Positions 5,191 to 7,598 of a stretch of 7,598 bases of DNA are shown here, piece by piece (position 1 is the stretch's first letter; the number at the start of each line of letters is the position of its first letter). A program made the translations under genes and the position numbers. Source of the DNA: Trebonia sp. (GTDB lineage: Bacteria; Actinomycetota; Actinomycetes; Streptosporangiales; Streptosporangiaceae); the NCBI GenBank assembly GCA_030038035.1, contig JASHPP010000222.1, positions 1 through 7,598 of the forward strand, read 5' to 3'. Below the pieces are notes generated by a model. It saw nothing but the letters and a program-made list of their open reading frames with translations. It did no database searches and was not told where the DNA came from.

Positions 5191-6363
5191 TCAGCTTCCG
5201 CCGGGGGTCGGGATCGAGGTGAGGACGATGCCGGCCGGCTCCTCACCGTCGCCCGCGTTGGCCTCGCCGCCGTAGCCGACGTTGAAGCTGCCGACGAGGC
5301 TGTCAGTGGCGGTGTCGAACACCGTGACGATGCCCGAGGTGAGCCCGCCCACCCACAGCTGGCTGCCGTCGGGGGTCAGGGCCACGCTGACGGGGTCGCC
5401 GGCGTCGGAAATCGTGCCGGTCACCGTGTCGGACGCCGTGCTGATGACCGAGACCTCGTTGGAGTCGCCGTCGGCGACGTACAGCGTGCCGCCGCTGGAC
5501 GAGAGCACCAGCTGCCACGGCAGCTGGCCGACACCGATCGTGTCCGTGACCTTGTTGGTCGCGGCGCTGATGACGTCCACCAGGCCGCCGATCGTGTTGG
5601 TCACGTAGACCGTGCCGCCGTCAGGGGAGACCGCGACGCCCTCGGGATCGCCGAGCCCGCCGATCACGGTGACGACCCGCTGGGTGGCGGTGTCGATGAC
5701 CAAAAGGCCTTGCGGCGTGGTGACGTAGGCGGTGGCCCCGGATGGCGAGAACGCGATCTCCGCGGGCTCGGCCGGCAGGTTCAGCGTCGACGTCACCGTG
5801 TCGGTCGCGGTCGAGATCACGCTGATCGCGCCCAGCGTCGGCTGGCCGGTCTGCGGGCCCGTGTCGGCCACCCACACCTGGCTGCCGTCAGGGGTGACGG
5901 CCAGGTAGTCGGGGTCGAAGCCGACGTGGATGAGGGTCTCCGCGGGGTTTTCGTAGTTGTCGACCACGAGGTCGGCGGCGTCGATCACCGCGACGGTGTC
6001 GTTGCCGGTGTCGGCGAAGTACAGCGTGTCGCTGGAAATCGCCACGCCCTCTTCCGAGGAGTCGTAGTTGTAGTCGTCCGGATTGCCAGGCACTTGCCTG
6101 TCGCCCACGTTGTACTGCTGGATGAGCTTGCAGTTGGCGGTGTCGACGGCGTCGAAGGCCTGGTAGCCAGGCAGCGCGATGTAGGCGGCCCCGGCCGGTC
6201 CGGTGCAGGAGGAGCTGAGCACGTTCGCGTTCGCCGGCCTGGCGGCCGTGGCGGGGCTGCCGCCGCCGTGGGCGAGCGTCAGCGAGAGCGTGACCGCGGC
6301 GGCGGCCAGCACCGCGGTGCCGCCGGCGATCGCCGCGCGGGCCGGTGTGATGCGTGCGTTCAT
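5191..6363 (-). CDS. Secreted seven-bladed YVTN/YncE-type beta-propeller protein
   Basis: The 390-residue protein starts with an export signal: basic residues at 4 and 9, then an Ala/Leu-rich hydrophobic stretch (about 11-31) and a small-residue region suitable for cleavage. The rest is seven repeats of roughly 40 residues of the type PxxVAVSPDGxxVYVTN...VxVIDTAT..V..TIxVG, and the final EEPAGIVLT strand can close blade 1. Two Cys (53 and 78) could form a disulfide in blade 1. No catalytic motif is visible; such propellers act as binding or scaffold modules outside the cell. The ATG overlaps the TGA of the upstream phosphoesterase gene as ATGA, with GGGAG (minus strand, 6373-6377) nine bases before it, so translation is coupled. 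Frames extending further upstream run through the phosphoesterase gene and are not used. The fold is certain; ligand or partner is unknown. Confidence 0.88.
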   Translation of the reverse strand: MNARITPARAAIAGGTAVLAAAAVTLSLTLAHGGGSPATAARPANANVLSSSCTGPAGAAYIALPGYQAFDAVDTANCKLIQQYNVGDRQVPGNPDDYNYDSSEEGVAISSDTLYFADTGNDTVAVIDAADLVVDNYENPAETLIHVGFDPDYLAVTPDGSQVWVADTGPQTGQPTLGAISVISTATDTVTSTLNLPAEPAEIAFSPSGATAYVTTPQGLLVIDTATQRVVTVIGGLGDPEGVAVSPDGGTVYVTNTIGGLVDVISAATNKVTDTIGVGQLPWQLVLSSSGGTLYVADGDSNEVSVISTASDTVTGTISDAGDPVSVALTPDGSQLWVGGLTSGIVTVFDTATDSLVGSFNVGYGGEANAGDGEEPAGIVLTSIPTPGGS

Positions 6364-7598
6364 GCCGTCACGCTCCCGCGGGTCGTGGTGGCGGAGGGCT
6401 GCCCGCCGATCACCGGCTTGTACCCGGGCGGCTGGAACGGCGGGGTCTGGTTCGTTCCGGGGAAGGGCGGGAGCTGGAACTGGACTACTTCCTGTTCGGC
6501 CAGCTCGAGTTGCTGCTTGGTGTCCGGCAGCCGCGGGAACCGCCCCAGCGGGACCTGCCCGAGCGCCGAGGTGAAATCGCCGACGGTCTGCCGCCGCCAG
6601 GCGGTGATGCTGGGGTTGACCACGCCGGTCACCAGCTCGAGCAGCCGGGTGATCGAGGTGTGGTCGAACGTGTCGTGGCAGACGAAGCCGCCAACCGTCC
6701 ACGGCGAGATGAGCATGCAGGGAACGCGGAAGCCCAGCCCGATGGGCCCTGGCGCGTGTTCTTCCGTGTACGCCGACGCGGTGATGTACTCCCCCGCCGT
6801 GCCGGCCGGCGCGGTGGGCGGGACAACGTGGTCGAAGTACCCGTCGTTCTCGTCGTAGACGAGGACGAAGATTGTCTTGGCCCAGACATCGGGATTGGCC
6901 GCGATCGCGTCGAGCTTGCTCTTGACGAAGTCGGCGCCGGCCGCGGGCATGAAGTCGGGGTGTTCTGACTGGTAGGAGGTCGGGAGGATATAGGAGACCG
7001 TCGGCAGCCGGTCATGGATCGCGTCGTATTCGAACTGGCCGGCCTGGTAGAACCGCATGGCGTTCTGGTACAGGGGCGACGAGGTGGACGCGTTCTGGTA
7101 CTGGTCGAAATACTCCAGCACGTTGAACCCGTAGTTATCGATCTCCTGGTATACCTTCCACGACACGCCGGCCGCCGTGAGCAGTTCCGGATAGGTCGTC
7201 CACGAGTAACCCTCGGTGGGTACCTCGTTGCCGTAGATCGGACCGCCGTTGGTCCCCGCCGGGTCGATCTGGCCGGTCATGAGGTAGAGCCTGTTGGGCC
7301 AGGTCGGACCGAGCACCGAGCAGTGGTAGCGATCGCAGATCGTGAACGCGTCGGCAAGGGCCCACTGGAAGGGGATGTCGTCGCGCGTGAAGTACGCCAT
7401 CGAGTACTGCGCGTCGATCCCGTCGTAGTCGTCGATCGCCGTGTTCATTCGCGCGGTCACGAAGCCGTTCATGGCCCCGTTGTTCCACGAGTCGTGCTGC
7501 GGCAGCCAGCTGTGGCTGGTCGAGGGCAGCGCCTGGGCACTCGTGCTTGTCGTGTCGGCGTGGAACGGGTACAGGTACCCGTCGGGATTGTCCGGGTC
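6360..7598 (-). CDS. Phosphoesterase-family protein, phospholipase C-like (N-terminus beyond window)
   Basis: The minus-strand frame is open from the right edge to the TGA at 6360-6362 and gives 412 residues. The Met at 7472 is internal, because the frame and homology continue upstream. It matches the phosphoesterase family (PF04185) of phospholipases C and acid phosphatases. Fragment positions are: HSWLPQHDSWNNGAM (29-43), FTRDDIPFQWALADAF with DRYHCSVLGPTWPNR just after, SEHPDF (211-216), YDENDGYFDHVVPP (248-261) and FDHTSITRLLE (311-321). The Asp, Glu, Asn and His in these motifs are the expected metal and active-site residues. It ends soon after the catalytic domain, without the C-terminal domains of large PlcN/PlcH enzymes, in a Pro-rich tail. 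Family members are exported, often by Tat, but the signal region is not in view. The likely role is hydrolysis of phosphodiester or phospholipid head groups outside the cell. It is coupled by a 4-bp overlap to the propeller gene. Confidence 0.85.
   Translation of the reverse strand, partial: DPDNPDGYLYPFHADTTSTSAQALPSTSHSWLPQHDSWNNGAMNGFVTARMNTAIDDYDGIDAQYSMAYFTRDDIPFQWALADAFTICDRYHCSVLGPTWPNRLYLMTGQIDPAGTNGGPIYGNEVPTEGYSWTTYPELLTAAGVSWKVYQEIDNYGFNVLEYFDQYQNASTSSPLYQNAMRFYQAGQFEYDAIHDRLPTVSYILPTSYQSEHPDFMPAAGADFVKSKLDAIAANPDVWAKTIFVLVYDENDGYFDHVVPPTAPAGTAGEYITASAYTEEHAPGPIGLGFRVPCMLISPWTVGGFVCHDTFDHTSITRLLELVTGVVNPSITAWRRQTVGDFTSALGQVPLGRFPRLPDTKQQLELAEQEVVQFQLPPFPGTNQTPPFQPPGYKPVIGGQPSATTTRGSVTA

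Noticed and set aside
6205..6225. Lipoprotein cleavage site (LSSSC) in the propeller protein
   Set aside because: Cys53 is about 20 residues past the hydrophobic stretch, and the residue three before it is Ser, not Leu/Val/Ile, so it is not a lipobox.
5164..6858. Long plus-strand open frame (564 codons) opposite the propeller and phosphoesterase genes
   Set aside because: It is antisense to well-supported coding sequence and reads as repetitive Val/Gly/Arg-rich protein produced by the complementary strand of the propeller repeats.
1..7598. CRISPR array, phage attachment site or replication origin
   Set aside because: No regularly spaced repeats, tRNA-anchored direct repeats, or DnaA-box or iteron clusters were seen.

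Overview
The window comes from a high-GC actinobacterium. Codon third positions are almost all G or C, GTG starts occur, and the heme-degrading enzyme is close to the mycobacterial MhuD type. Genus cannot be fixed from the sequence.

Layout, left to right. (1) Bases 1-191 hold the last 62 codons of an IS5-type DDE transposase, in visibly lower-GC DNA, so the left edge is the right-hand end of an insertion sequence. (2) About 460 bases without a gene follow. They contain nested inverted repeats and one 16-bp operator-like palindrome. (3) A single small plus-strand gene (666-992) encodes an MhuD/IsdG-type heme-degrading monooxygenase and ends in a GC-rich hairpin. (4) A good sigma-70-type promoter (TTGACA, 17-bp spacer, TAGCGT), with a palindrome over its -10 box, precedes a tight four-gene plus-strand operon (1217-5121). 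The genes are a LigB-type extradiol dioxygenase, a LigJ-type amidohydrolase (4-oxalomesaconate hydratase), a short cobalamin-independent methionine-synthase-like zinc protein, and an RraA/HMG-CHA-type pyruvate aldolase. (5) A strong 13-bp hairpin (5125-5154) separates this operon from two convergent minus-strand genes. These are a phosphoesterase/phospholipase C (cut by the right edge) and a secreted seven-bladed YVTN beta-propeller protein, whose start overlaps the stop of the phosphoesterase by ATGA.

How the genes fit together. The dioxygenase, hydratase and aldolase match three consecutive steps of the lower 4,5-cleavage pathway for trihydroxylated aromatics: ring opening to 4-oxalomesaconate, hydration to 4-carboxy-4-hydroxy-2-oxoadipate, and aldol cleavage to pyruvate and oxaloacetate. 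No LigC (dehydrogenase) or LigI (lactonase) is present, so the set resembles the gallate branch rather than the protocatechuate branch. The methionine-synthase-like protein in the middle is unexplained by that pathway and is the most interesting part; a role in moving a methyl or alkyl group from an O-methylated aromatic is one hypothesis. The dioxygenase also has Gln where LigB has a metal-binding His, so its chemistry and substrate are open. The minus-strand pair looks like an exported phosphodiester or phospholipid hydrolase with an extracellular propeller partner and has no evident link to the aromatic operon.
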